NCBI GenBank assembly: GCA_036788215.1
Contig: DAIQNV010000001.1
Location: 1-64,000 of the forward strand
Source of the DNA: DAIQNV01 sp036788215
GTDB lineage: Bacteria; Planctomycetota; Phycisphaerae; Phycisphaerales; UBA1924
Length of the DNA stretch: 64,000 nucleotides
Direction of reading: 5' to 3'
Below, piece by piece: positions 22,848-31,590 of this stretch; positions within the stretch are counted from its first letter, which is position 1; every line of letters begins with the position of its first letter. The translations under genes were made by a program, and so were the position numbers. The notes under the pieces are model-generated. The model saw nothing but the letters and a program-made list of their open reading frames with translations. It was not told where the DNA came from and searched no databases.

Positions 22848-24988
22848 GCGGGGCGGGGGCCTTGGTGCGGGCGGATGCGGTGGAGCTGACGACGCCCGTC
22901 CGCTTCGTTGAGGGGATCGCGGAGCCGGTTTGGCGGGGGCTGGAGGCGCTCGGGCTGACGAATGTGGGGCGTCTGATCGCGCACCTGCCCATGAGGCACG
23001 AGCGCGAGGAGGCGGAGGCGACGATCGACAGGCTGGAGGCGGGGGCGATCGTTTCCACCCGTGGCGAGGTGACCGCGTGCCGGGTGTCGGGGTTCGGGCG
23101 GAAGAAGCGGTTCGAGGCGGTGCTGGCGGACGAGACGGGTCGGGTCGACCTGGTGTGGTTCAGCCAGCCCTACCTGCAGAATCGGATCGGGGCGGGGACG
23201 AGGCTCCGGGTGCAGGGGACCTTGAAGCTGCGCAGCGGGCAGGGGCAGATCGCGAACCCTCGCTGGTGGATCGTCGACTCTCTGGAAGGGGAGGGCGGGG
23301 ACGCGAGGCTGCGCCCGGTGTACCCCGCGAGCGAACGGGTGAAGAGCCGTGAGATCGAGCGGGCGATCGGGCTGGTCTTGCCCCGTGCTCTGGAACAGAT
23401 CGAGGACCACCTGAGCGAGGCGTACCGGCGGGAGCGGGAGATGCCCGGGCTCGCGGAGGCGTACCGGATGTCGCACGCGCCGCGGGACGAGGCGGAGACG
23501 CGGGAGGCGCGCCGGCGCCTGGCGTACGACGAACTGCTGATGCTGCAGCTGGGTGTGCACCTGCGCCGGGCGCACCTGCGCCGGGAGTTGACAGCACCGG
23601 CGCTTCGGCTGGATGACGAGGTGGACGCGCGGATCCGGGGACGGTTCGCGTTCACGCTGACCGGGGCGCAGGACCGGGTGGTGAAGGAAGTTGCGGCGGA
23701 TCTTTCGAAGACGGTGCCGACGAACCGGCTGATCCAGGGCGATGTGGGGGCGGGGAAGACGGTGATCGCGCTGTACGCGCTGCTGATGGGGGTGGCGAGC
23801 GGGCACCAGGGGGCGCTGATGGCGCCGACGGAATTGCTCGCGGAGCAGCACTTCGCGGGGATCACGCGGACGCTGAAGGGCTCGGGCGTGAAGGTGGCGC
23901 TGCTGACCGGGTCGCTCGCCCGGGATGAGCGGGAGCGCCTGCTCCGGCGGATCGAGGCGGGGGAAGTGGACCTCGTGATCGGGACGCACGCGCTCCTGAC
24001 CGGGTCGGTGGGGTTCCGGTCGCTGGGCGTGGTGGTGATCGACGAGCAGCACCGGTTCGGCGTGCACCAGCGGGCGACGCTGCGGACCAAGGGGACGACC
24101 GCGACGGTGGGCGCAGCGGACATCAGCGCGGTGACGCCCCATGTGATCGTGATGACCGCGACGCCGATCCCCAGGACACTGGCGATGACGGTGTTCGGGG
24201 ATCTGGATGTCTCGACGATCGATGCCCTGCCCCCGGGGCGGACGCCGGTGGAGACGGTGGTGTTCACCAATGAGGAGCTGGCCCGTTCGGACGCGGTGCT
24301 CGTGGAGCGGATCCGGGCGGGGGAGCGCGGATTCGTGGTGGTGCCGACGATCGAGGGGGAAGAGGCGGGGGGTGAGGGAGAATTGGCAGGGGTGCGGGAG
24401 GAAGTGCGCCGCCTGGAGCGGGGGCCGCTGGCGGAGTTTCGGGTGGCGGGCCTGCACGGGCGGCTGAAGCGGGACAGCCGGGACGCGATCATGGAGCGGT
24501 TCCGGCTGGGGCTGATCGACTGCCTGGTCGCGACGACGGTGATTGAGGTGGGCGTGGATGTCCCTGAGGCGACGGTGATGGTGGTGCACAACGCGGAGCG
24601 GTTCGGGCTGGCGCAGCTGCACCAGCTGCGGGGTCGCGTGGGGCGCGGGGACAAGCCCTCGATCTGCGTGCTCGTGGGCGACGCGACGACGCCCGAGTCC
24701 CAGCAGCGCCTCGGCGCGATGGCGGCGACGACGAGCGGGTTCGAACTGGCGGAGAAGGACCTCGAGATCCGGGGGATGGGCGAGCTCTTCGGTGATCGCC
24801 AGTCGGGGCTGCCCCCCTTCGAGGTGGCGGACCTGAGCCGGGACTGGGAGCTGCTGAGGCTGGCTCGGGAGGACGCGGAGGTGTGGCTGGAGCGGAGCCC
24901 GAAACTGGGTGCGCCGGAGGACGGGCTGGCGAAGCGCCGGCTGCTCAAGAAGTACGGGGATGCGCTCGGGATCGCGGATGTGGGATAG
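22844..24988 (+). CDS. recG: ATP-dependent DNA helicase RecG
   Basis: A 714-residue superfamily 2 helicase that remodels stalled replication forks and branched DNA. Wedge/OB domain at about 20-150 (IAHLPMRHE, VLADETGRVDLVWF). Motor domains: Walker A GDVGAGKT (about 299-306), motif II DEQH (near residue 398) in VVIDEQHRFGVHQR, GLHGRLKRDSRD, and motif VI QLRGRVGRGD. A GTG start overlaps the DUF971 stop. Full length. Confidence 0.95.
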   Translation: MSGAGALVRADAVELTTPVRFVEGIAEPVWRGLEALGLTNVGRLIAHLPMRHEREEAEATIDRLEAGAIVSTRGEVTACRVSGFGRKKRFEAVLADETGRVDLVWFSQPYLQNRIGAGTRLRVQGTLKLRSGQGQIANPRWWIVDSLEGEGGDARLRPVYPASERVKSREIERAIGLVLPRALEQIEDHLSEAYRREREMPGLAEAYRMSHAPRDEAETREARRRLAYDELLMLQLGVHLRRAHLRRELTAPALRLDDEVDARIRGRFAFTLTGAQDRVVKEVAADLSKTVPTNRLIQGDVGAGKTVIALYALLMGVASGHQGALMAPTELLAEQHFAGITRTLKGSGVKVALLTGSLARDERERLLRRIEAGEVDLVIGTHALLTGSVGFRSLGVVVIDEQHRFGVHQRATLRTKGTTATVGAADISAVTPHVIVMTATPIPRTLAMTVFGDLDVSTIDALPPGRTPVETVVFTNEELARSDAVLVERIRAGERGFVVVPTIEGEEAGGEGELAGVREEVRRLERGPLAEFRVAGLHGRLKRDSRDAIMERFRLGLIDCLVATTVIEVGVDVPEATVMVVHNAERFGLAQLHQLRGRVGRGDKPSICVLVGDATTPESQQRLGAMAATTSGFELAEKDLEIRGMGELFGDRQSGLPPFEVADLSRDWELLRLAREDAEVWLERSPKLGAPEDGLAKRRLLKKYGDALGIADVG

Positions 24989-25007
24989 CACCCCTCTTCG
25001 GGGCCCG

Positions 25008-25013
25008 TACAGT
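25008..25013 (+). promoter_or_regulatory. -10-like TACAGT box, 6 nt before polX
   Basis: TACAGT, six bases, ATG at 25020, in the 31-bp spacer after recG. It gives polX its own near-leaderless promoter. Confidence 0.45.
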
Positions 25014-25019
25014 CCGGGC

Positions 25020-26816
25020 ATGAGTTTCAACCAGCGACTGGCGGCGGTGCTCGAGGAGACGGCGAAGCTTCTCGAGCTGACGGGCGGGGATCGGTTCCGG
25101 GTGAACGCGTTCGCGAAGGCGGCGCGGACGGTGGAGGCGTCGGCGACTGATCTGGAACCGATCGCGGGGGATCCGAAGGCGCTGACGGCCCTCGACGGGA
25201 TCGGGAAGGGGATGGCGGAGAAGATCGGGGCGTTCGCGGAGACGGGGGAATTCGCGGATCACGCGGAACTCACCGCGAAGGTGCCGGCGGGGCTGTTGGA
25301 TGTGATGGATGTGCCGGGCCTGGGACCGAAGACCGTCAAGGCGATGTGGGAGGAGCTGGGCGTCGAGGATCTCGACGGGCTGCGCCGGGTGATCGATTCG
25401 GGCGAGCTGGCTGAGCTGCCCCGGATGGGGGAGAAGGCGGTCGCGAAGATCGAGCGGAGTCTGCAGTTCCTGGAGCAGTCGGGACGCAGGCTGCACTTGG
25501 GGGTGGCGTGGCCCGTGGCGCAGCGGGTGGTGGAGGCGCTCTTGGGGGTCGAGGGCGTGGAGCGGGCGGAGGCGGCGGGGAGCCTGCGCCGGGGGAAAGA
25601 GACGATCGGGGATATCGATGTGCTGGTCGTCGCGCAGGACCCGGCGAGGGCGCACGCGGCGCTGCGCGAGATGGCGGGCGTGGTGGATGTCATCGCGTCG
25701 GGCGAGCGGAAGACGAGCGTGCGGGTCTCGATCGAGGAAGCCTACGGGCGGTGGAAGGGCTTCGAGCCCGAGGGCGGGTCGAGCGTACAGGTGGACCTGC
25801 GGACGGTGCCGGCGGCGAGCTGGGGAACCGCCCTGATGTACTTCACGGGCTCGAAGGAGCACAACGTGAAGCTGCGCGAGAAGGCCCGCCAGCAGGGACT
25901 CACGCTGAACGAGTACGGGCTGTTTCCCGACGATGATCCCGACGCCGGCCCCCCGCAGGAGCGTGGCATCACGCCCGAAGCGAGCGACACGGAGGAAGCG
26001 GTCTACGCCCGCCTCGGCATCGCGTGGGTGCCCCCCGAGGTGCGCGAGGACCGGGGGGAGCTGGCGGTCGACGAGACGCCCGAGCTGGTGGAACTGGCGG
26101 ATATCAAGGCGGAACTGCACGCGCACACGACCGCGTCCGACGGCAGGCTGACGCTCGCGGAACTGGTCGAAGCGGCCCAAAGCCGCGGGTTCCACACGAT
26201 CGCGGTGACGGACCACTCCAAGAGCAGCGCCCAGGCGGGCGGGCTGAACGAGAAACGCCTCGCGGAGCAGGCAGCGGCGATCGAGGAGGCTCAGGCGGCG
26301 TTCGACACGATCACGATTCTGAAGGGGAGCGAGGTGGACATCCTCGCGGACGGGTCGCTCGACTTCGACGACGAGACGCTGGCGGCGCTGGATGTCGTGG
26401 TCGCGAGCCCGCATGTCGCGCTCGACCAGGACCCGAAGAAGGCCACCGCCCGGCTGCTCAAGGCGATCGCGAACCCGTTCGTGCATGTGCTGGGGCACCC
26501 CACGGGGCGCATCCTGCAGCGCCGACCGGGGTTACAAGCCGCGATGGACGAGATCATCAGCGCCGCGAAGGAGCACGACGTGGCGCTCGAGATCAACGCG
26601 CACTGGCTGAGGCTCGACCTGCGCGACACGCACGTCGCAGCGGCGGTGGAGGCGGGGGTGAAAATCGCGATCGATTGCGATGTGCACGCTCTTGGAGATT
26701 TCGACAACCTGAGGTACGGTGTGATGACGGGCCGGCGGGGTTGGCTGACGAAGGACCTGTGCATCAACGCTTGGAGCAAGACGAAGCTGCACACGTGGCT
26801 GAAGGGGAAGCGATGA
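25020..26816 (+). CDS. polX: Bacterial family X DNA polymerase with PHP exonuclease domain (PolX)
   Basis: A 598-residue repair polymerase/3'-5' exonuclease. Helix-hairpin-helix motifs lie at about 60-70 (LDGIGKGMAEKI) and 98-110 (VPGLGPKTVKAMW). The polymerase metal-binding segment is GSLRRGKETIGDIDVLV (about 187-203), with the D-x-D pair. The C-terminal PHP domain starts near residue 362 with ELHAHTTASDG and contains VTDHSKS. It fills short gaps in DNA repair. The last bases overlap the next start (ATGA). Confidence 0.93.
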   Translation: MSFNQRLAAVLEETAKLLELTGGDRFRVNAFAKAARTVEASATDLEPIAGDPKALTALDGIGKGMAEKIGAFAETGEFADHAELTAKVPAGLLDVMDVPGLGPKTVKAMWEELGVEDLDGLRRVIDSGELAELPRMGEKAVAKIERSLQFLEQSGRRLHLGVAWPVAQRVVEALLGVEGVERAEAAGSLRRGKETIGDIDVLVVAQDPARAHAALREMAGVVDVIASGERKTSVRVSIEEAYGRWKGFEPEGGSSVQVDLRTVPAASWGTALMYFTGSKEHNVKLREKARQQGLTLNEYGLFPDDDPDAGPPQERGITPEASDTEEAVYARLGIAWVPPEVREDRGELAVDETPELVELADIKAELHAHTTASDGRLTLAELVEAAQSRGFHTIAVTDHSKSSAQAGGLNEKRLAEQAAAIEEAQAAFDTITILKGSEVDILADGSLDFDDETLAALDVVVASPHVALDQDPKKATARLLKAIANPFVHVLGHPTGRILQRRPGLQAAMDEIISAAKEHDVALEINAHWLRLDLRDTHVAAAVEAGVKIAIDCDVHALGDFDNLRYGVMTGRRGWLTKDLCINAWSKTKLHTWLKGKR

Positions 26817-27718
26817 GCCGGAGCAACCGTCGGGCCTTCACCCTGATCGAGCTGCTGGTGGTCATCGCGATCCTGGCGGTGCTGATCGGCCTTCTGCTGC
26901 CGGCGCTCGGCGCGGCCCGGAAGCGGGCGTGGGCGGCGGTCGACCTCTCGAACATGCGTCAGCTCTCGGTGGGGCTGAGCCTGCACGGGACGGAAAAGGG
27001 CTTCTTCCCCGCCCACCGCCTTCCGGGGCTCGAGGTGCACGAGCCCTCGGGTCGCCCCCGGGCGCGCTGGCACTTCCCGATCGGCGAGTATGTGGGCCAG
27101 CCCTTCACGCCCATCGGCGAACAGGAGTACCTCGAGTTCACGGGCGGGGGCAACCCGAGCGCTGCGAAGGACGACCTGCGACGCGTGGACAACCCGGTTT
27201 TTCTCGACCCGAGCCACAAGCCCGAGGACTTCCGCAGCAAGAAGTCGGGCGACCTGATGGCCTTCCGCAACGGGAGCTACGGGTACAACTACCTCTACCT
27301 CGGGAACTCCCGGGGTGAGGGCCCGGGGGGCCGGGCGGCGAACTACCCGGTCCGCGAGCACAGGATCCTGAGGCCCTACGCGACCGTCGGGTTCGCGGAC
27401 AGCCGTGGGAACCAGAGGCTCGTCGCGGAAGAGGGCCTGCGGGAGCACGCCTACACGATGGACCCGCCCCGGCTCGACCCCGGGAACACGGGGGCGCAGA
27501 CGTTCGCCCAGGACAGCGACCCGAGCCCGGCGGACGCCCGCCACGGGGGCAAGGTGAACGTCGCCTGGCTCGACGGGCACGCGGACGCCCGGACGCTCGA
27601 GGAACTGGGCTACGTAGTCGAGGACAACGGCGCCCGGACGCAGCGGGTCGCGGTGGACCTGGGCGACAATGGGCTGTGGAACGGGCTGGGGTTCGACAAG
27701 GACGCGACGGAGCCCTGA
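26813..27718 (+). CDS. Prepilin-type N-terminal cleavage/methylation, H-X9-DG protein
   Basis: A 301-residue pseudopilin-like protein. The class III signal is RAFTLIELLVVIAIL with glutamate at +5, so a prepilin peptidase should process it. The C-terminal RHGGKVNVAWLDGHAD (about 241-256) fits the H-X9-DG motif widespread in planctomycetes. Such proteins exist in large families, and their partners are unknown. The start overlaps the polX stop by 4 nt, an odd pairing of a repair polymerase with a surface protein. Confidence 0.85.
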   Translation: MSRSNRRAFTLIELLVVIAILAVLIGLLLPALGAARKRAWAAVDLSNMRQLSVGLSLHGTEKGFFPAHRLPGLEVHEPSGRPRARWHFPIGEYVGQPFTPIGEQEYLEFTGGGNPSAAKDDLRRVDNPVFLDPSHKPEDFRSKKSGDLMAFRNGSYGYNYLYLGNSRGEGPGGRAANYPVREHRILRPYATVGFADSRGNQRLVAEEGLREHAYTMDPPRLDPGNTGAQTFAQDSDPSPADARHGGKVNVAWLDGHADARTLEELGYVVEDNGARTQRVAVDLGDNGLWNGLGFDKDATEP

Positions 27719-27816
27719 GCGGGGGGCGGGGCCAGGGCGGGATCGGGTCTGGGGCGGGGATGCACGGACCCCGCGGAGCCAGATCCGTGGCGCCATGGGC
27801 GAGGCCCCGGCGGTCC

Positions 27817-27822
27817 TAAAGT
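27817..27822 (+). promoter_or_regulatory. -10-like TAAAGT box, 6 nt before ffh
   Basis: TAAAGT, then GGGGGC, then ATG at 27829. The G-run could be mistaken for a ribosome site but abuts the start codon. Confidence 0.45.
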
Positions 27823-27828
27823 GGGGGC

Positions 27829-29337
27829 ATGTTCGACCGACTTTCCGACGGCTTCAACGGCGTATTCCGCAAACTCAGCGGGCAGGGCAAGATCTCCGAG
27901 GACAACGTCCGGGAGTCGATGGAGGAGGTGCGCACGGCTCTCCTGGAGGCCGATGTGCACCAGGAGGTCGTCCGGGACTTCACCCGGAAGGTGCTGGAGG
28001 ACGCCCTCGGGCGGGAGGTGACCAAGAGCCTCAAGCCCGGGCAAGAGATGATCGGGATCGTGCACGACCGGCTGGTCGAGCTCCTGGGGGGGGACCCCGA
28101 GACCGGCGAGGTCGCGGTCAAAGAAGGCGGTGGGCACCCGGGCATCATGAAGGTGAGCCCCGGGCCCACGGTGGTGATGATGTGCGGGCTGCAGGGGTCG
28201 GGGAAGACGACGACCTGCGGGAAGCTGGCGGCCCACCTGAAGAAGCAGGGACGGAGCGTGATGGTGTGCGCCGCGGACCTGCAACGCCCCGCGGCGATCG
28301 AGCAGCTCGAGACGGTGGCCCAGGGCGCGAACGAATTGGTCGCGAGCGGACCCACGATCCGCTTCCACGGGGAGCCCGACAAGGCGGCGGAGTACGGCAA
28401 AGCGGTGAACGTCGCGGTGCAGGTGTGCCGTCGGGCGTACGAGGCGGCGCAGAAGGCGGGCGTGGATGTCCTGATCCTCGACACCGCGGGCCGGCTGCAC
28501 ATCAACGACGACCTGATGGGCGAGCTGCACATGGTGCAGAAGTCGCTGAGCCCGCACCACATCTTCCTGGTCGTCGACGCGATGACCGGGCAGGACGCGG
28601 TGAACAGCGCGAAGGCGTTCCACGAGCGCCTGACGGTCGACGGGATCATCCTGACGAAGTTCGACAGCGACACGCGGGGCGGGGCGGCGCTGAGCGTCAA
28701 GACGGTGACCGGCGCCCCGATCCGCTACATCGGCGTGGGCGAGAAGCTCGACGCGATCGAGGCCTTCCACCCCGAACGGATGGCGGGGCGGATCCTGGGG
28801 ATGGGCGACGTGGTCAGCCTCGTCGAGAGGGCGCAGCAGGAGGTCTCGGAAGAAGAGGCCGAAGCCCTGCAGGCGAAGATGGCCAAGGGCGAGATGACGA
28901 TGGAGGACTTCCTGGGCCAGCTCCGCACACTGCGTCGCATGGGACCGATGAAGCAGCTGCTGGGCCTGCTGCCGGGCCTGGGCTCGGCGTTGAAGGACGT
29001 GGAGATCGACGACGGGCAGCTCACGCGCGTGGAGGCGATGATCCAGTCGATGACCGCGAAGGAGCGGCGCAAGCCGGGCCTGATGAACCCGAGCCGGCGG
29101 CGCCGGATCGCGTCGGGAAGCGGGACGGATCAGCAGGACGTGGGCCAGCTCGTCAAGCAGTTCGACACGATCAACAAGCTGAGCAAGCAGATGGGCGGCA
29201 TGAGCGCCGCGGGCCGGGTCGGCGCGGTGCGCGACCTCGGGGCGGGCGGGGGGATGCCCGGGATGCCCATGCTGCGGACGAAGGGGGCGACGGCGCAGAA
29301 GAAGCGGGGCGTGAAGCAGCGCAAGAAGCGGAAGTGA
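27829..29337 (+). CDS. ffh: Signal recognition particle GTPase Ffh
   Basis: A 502-residue SRP54-type protein that binds signal sequences of nascent membrane proteins and docks with FtsY. N domain at 1-95. The G domain has G1 GLQGSGKTTTCGKLA (about 120-134), G3 DTAGRLHIND and G4 TKFDSD. The methionine-rich M domain runs from about 330 (LRRMGPMKQLLGLLPGLG). The extreme C-terminus is strongly basic (KKRGVKQRKKRK). Convergent with the secreted-protein gene. Confidence 0.96.
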   Translation: MFDRLSDGFNGVFRKLSGQGKISEDNVRESMEEVRTALLEADVHQEVVRDFTRKVLEDALGREVTKSLKPGQEMIGIVHDRLVELLGGDPETGEVAVKEGGGHPGIMKVSPGPTVVMMCGLQGSGKTTTCGKLAAHLKKQGRSVMVCAADLQRPAAIEQLETVAQGANELVASGPTIRFHGEPDKAAEYGKAVNVAVQVCRRAYEAAQKAGVDVLILDTAGRLHINDDLMGELHMVQKSLSPHHIFLVVDAMTGQDAVNSAKAFHERLTVDGIILTKFDSDTRGGAALSVKTVTGAPIRYIGVGEKLDAIEAFHPERMAGRILGMGDVVSLVERAQQEVSEEEAEALQAKMAKGEMTMEDFLGQLRTLRRMGPMKQLLGLLPGLGSALKDVEIDDGQLTRVEAMIQSMTAKERRKPGLMNPSRRRRIASGSGTDQQDVGQLVKQFDTINKLSKQMGGMSAAGRVGAVRDLGAGGGMPGMPMLRTKGATAQKKRGVKQRKKRK

Positions 29338-29342
29338 GCGTG

Positions 29343-29368
29343 CGGCTGCCTCCGCTCAGGGGCAGCCG
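29343..29368. terminator. Hairpin overlapping both convergent gene ends
   Basis: CGGCTGCC (29343-29350) pairs with GGCAGCCG (29361-29368) in the 18-bp space after ffh and over the stop codon of the opposing gene. There is no T-run, so it is at best a weak bidirectional terminator. Confidence 0.4.
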
Positions 29369-31521
29369 GCGTCGTAGACAGCGAGGAAGCGCGTGACGTC
29401 GGCGAAGGTGAGGCCCCGGGGCTCTTCCGCGTCGACCGAGGGGTCGCCCGCAGCAAAGGCCACAAGGAACGCGGTGAGATCGGCGAAGGTGATCAGGCCG
29501 TAGGGCGGGGCACGGTCGGCGACCGAGCAGGCGTCGGGGTGTCCGGACTGGAAGGCGCCGAGTCGCCCGCTGAAGCCGGCACGATTGAGCCCCATGGGCC
29601 CGGTGTTCGCGGAGGAGAGGGGGCGGGCGAGGTCGGACGAGGCGTAGGCGGCGGCAAGGTCGGCGGGCGACGGGTTCGCGGGCAGCGACTCGGCGCCGGT
29701 GACCTCTACGCGCACACCGTTGCCGTGTATCTCCCGGAACGCAGGGAGGTCACCGGCCGACGCCCCGAGCTCCGGCGTCTGAAAGCCTGCGGAACCGGCG
29801 TCGAGCGTGTTGGGGCCGAACCAGATCTGTCCGAGGTCCGGCGTTCCGTCCCAACCCACGACGACGCCGGGCAGCAACGGCGGCGGCCCGAAGCCGAGAG
29901 CGCTGTTCACGAATCGCGGGCCAGCCCCGCTGCCTGCACGCTCGACGACCAGATCGTGGATGAACGCGCGGCCCGTTGCGTTCGACGCCACGCCGAAGAG
30001 CGCCGCTCGGCTATCCCCCTGTGACCGGATGGTGCTGTTCGCGAAAGCCACATCTTCGGAGGCGATGCCGCCAAGGACCGCGTAGCGACCATCGACTACG
30101 AACAAGCAAGATTCCCAGTATGAAAGACCGAACGAGCGGCTCAGTTGGTTGATGCGGACGGGGGACGGGCCGAAGTACGAACGGCGCACGGCGACCCCAC
30201 GGGCGTTGAAATTCCACATCTCGCGGACAGATTCGACATACACATCGGCGACCTGCACGGGCATCGCGTCCCCGTCGCGTGCGTCGATGCCGGCGATCTG
30301 CGCTGGGTCCATGGGACATTGAAAGGGAGCGAAAGACGCTTGGTTATAGGAGAGCGCGATGCTTCTTCGAAAGTCTGCGGATGCAACTTTACCCTCATGG
30401 AATGAGCCGATTCCAAAGCGTGGAGGGAAGCCGAGGTTGGCATCGGACCCGTCCAGGTAGAGCAACTCGTACCCCGCGTGCACGACTTGATCAGCGATCT
30501 CGACGCGTTCGTACGGGGGGCGGTTGCCCTGGGTGCTGACGACAAGGGGCCCGCCGTCGGTACCGATGCCGATGTGCTGATTCCGAAAGGCTCGCACGAT
30601 ATCGCCCGGCCCGCCGCCGTTCACCACAGCGATATTGTCATCGTCATTGCACGCCACAAAGAGCATGTCGCGGATCAGCACAGCCGCCCCGGGGTAGAAC
30701 TCGAGCGTTCTCTTCGAGCCGTAGCGGAGCATCAGCGAAACCGTCAGTCCGGCGACTTCAACTTCTTGAATCGGATACGGATCAAAGTCGTTGACGGTGA
30801 TGAACGCTCGCTGCTCGGAGGCCAGGCTCACCGCTACGCGGTACGCCGGTTCTTGACCGCTGCCCGGGGCGTCACCGGAAGGCGTCTTCAAGTAGACATC
30901 GGCCCCGTTGACCACCCAGCCTTCGTCGACAGCCTGCAATTCGGCGAGCGATCCCGCCGGCCGCAGGGCCACACGGGGTTCTTCCATAATTCGGAATGAC
31001 TCCACATACGACCTGTTGAACGCGAGGTCGCTGATCAGGCCTTCCGGCGGGATGGGACGGTGAGCCGGTACGGCCCATCCCCGGAGCACCGCGACCGGCG
31101 TCCAGCCCATCGGCGGGAGGGTCGTCCGGTAGATGCCACCCCCGATGGGCTCGTACCCAAGTTCGTCGACCGAGAACCCGCGAGTCAGGTGTGCGCGGGG
31201 GACGGAACTGTCTACGAGATGGCGCGAGAGGATCCGCAGCGTTTCCACGCCCGGCCCGGTCGCCTTGATCGCGATCGGGATCTGGAGAGGGTTCGCTTCA
31301 CCTTGGAGCCACAGGATCACCTCCTGGCTGCCCTCGATCGGCTTGTCCACGAGGGTGTTCCAGGGGCTCTCAATCGTGCCCTCGCCATCGACCGGCGCTT
31401 CGAAATCGACAAAACGCTCGATGCTGGTCTCGCCGGCCTTCTGGGCGGTGGCGGTCTGGGCGAATAGGGCAAGGCAGGCGAAGGCGATCATCGCCGCAAT
31501 TTTTCCGGTCTTCCTCATCAC
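29356..31521 (-). CDS. Large secreted protein with duplicated dockerin-like C-terminal tail
   Basis: A 721-residue exported protein: signal peptide (cleavage after TATAQ), then a long repetitive beta-rich body that resembles a right-handed parallel beta-helix (many V-x-N, A-F-x-N and G turns). The last 60 residues are two copies of an EF-hand-like unit: PPYGLITFADLTAFLVAFAAGDPS and RGLTFADVTRFLAVYDAGCP. Similar tails end many secreted proteins of Phycisphaerae and probably act in surface attachment or sorting. Substrate or ligand unknown. Base composition is a little lower in GC than neighbours. Confidence 0.7.
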   Translation of the reverse strand: MMRKTGKIAAMIAFACLALFAQTATAQKAGETSIERFVDFEAPVDGEGTIESPWNTLVDKPIEGSQEVILWLQGEANPLQIPIAIKATGPGVETLRILSRHLVDSSVPRAHLTRGFSVDELGYEPIGGGIYRTTLPPMGWTPVAVLRGWAVPAHRPIPPEGLISDLAFNRSYVESFRIMEEPRVALRPAGSLAELQAVDEGWVVNGADVYLKTPSGDAPGSGQEPAYRVAVSLASEQRAFITVNDFDPYPIQEVEVAGLTVSLMLRYGSKRTLEFYPGAAVLIRDMLFVACNDDDNIAVVNGGGPGDIVRAFRNQHIGIGTDGGPLVVSTQGNRPPYERVEIADQVVHAGYELLYLDGSDANLGFPPRFGIGSFHEGKVASADFRRSIALSYNQASFAPFQCPMDPAQIAGIDARDGDAMPVQVADVYVESVREMWNFNARGVAVRRSYFGPSPVRINQLSRSFGLSYWESCLFVVDGRYAVLGGIASEDVAFANSTIRSQGDSRAALFGVASNATGRAFIHDLVVERAGSGAGPRFVNSALGFGPPPLLPGVVVGWDGTPDLGQIWFGPNTLDAGSAGFQTPELGASAGDLPAFREIHGNGVRVEVTGAESLPANPSPADLAAAYASSDLARPLSSANTGPMGLNRAGFSGRLGAFQSGHPDACSVADRAPPYGLITFADLTAFLVAFAAGDPSVDAEEPRGLTFADVTRFLAVYDAGCP

Positions 31522-31590
31522 TACTATGTAGCGGTTCGCACCCTGCGGATCAAGCGTTCGTCGCCGGATTGCACGGAACTTGTTCGTTGC

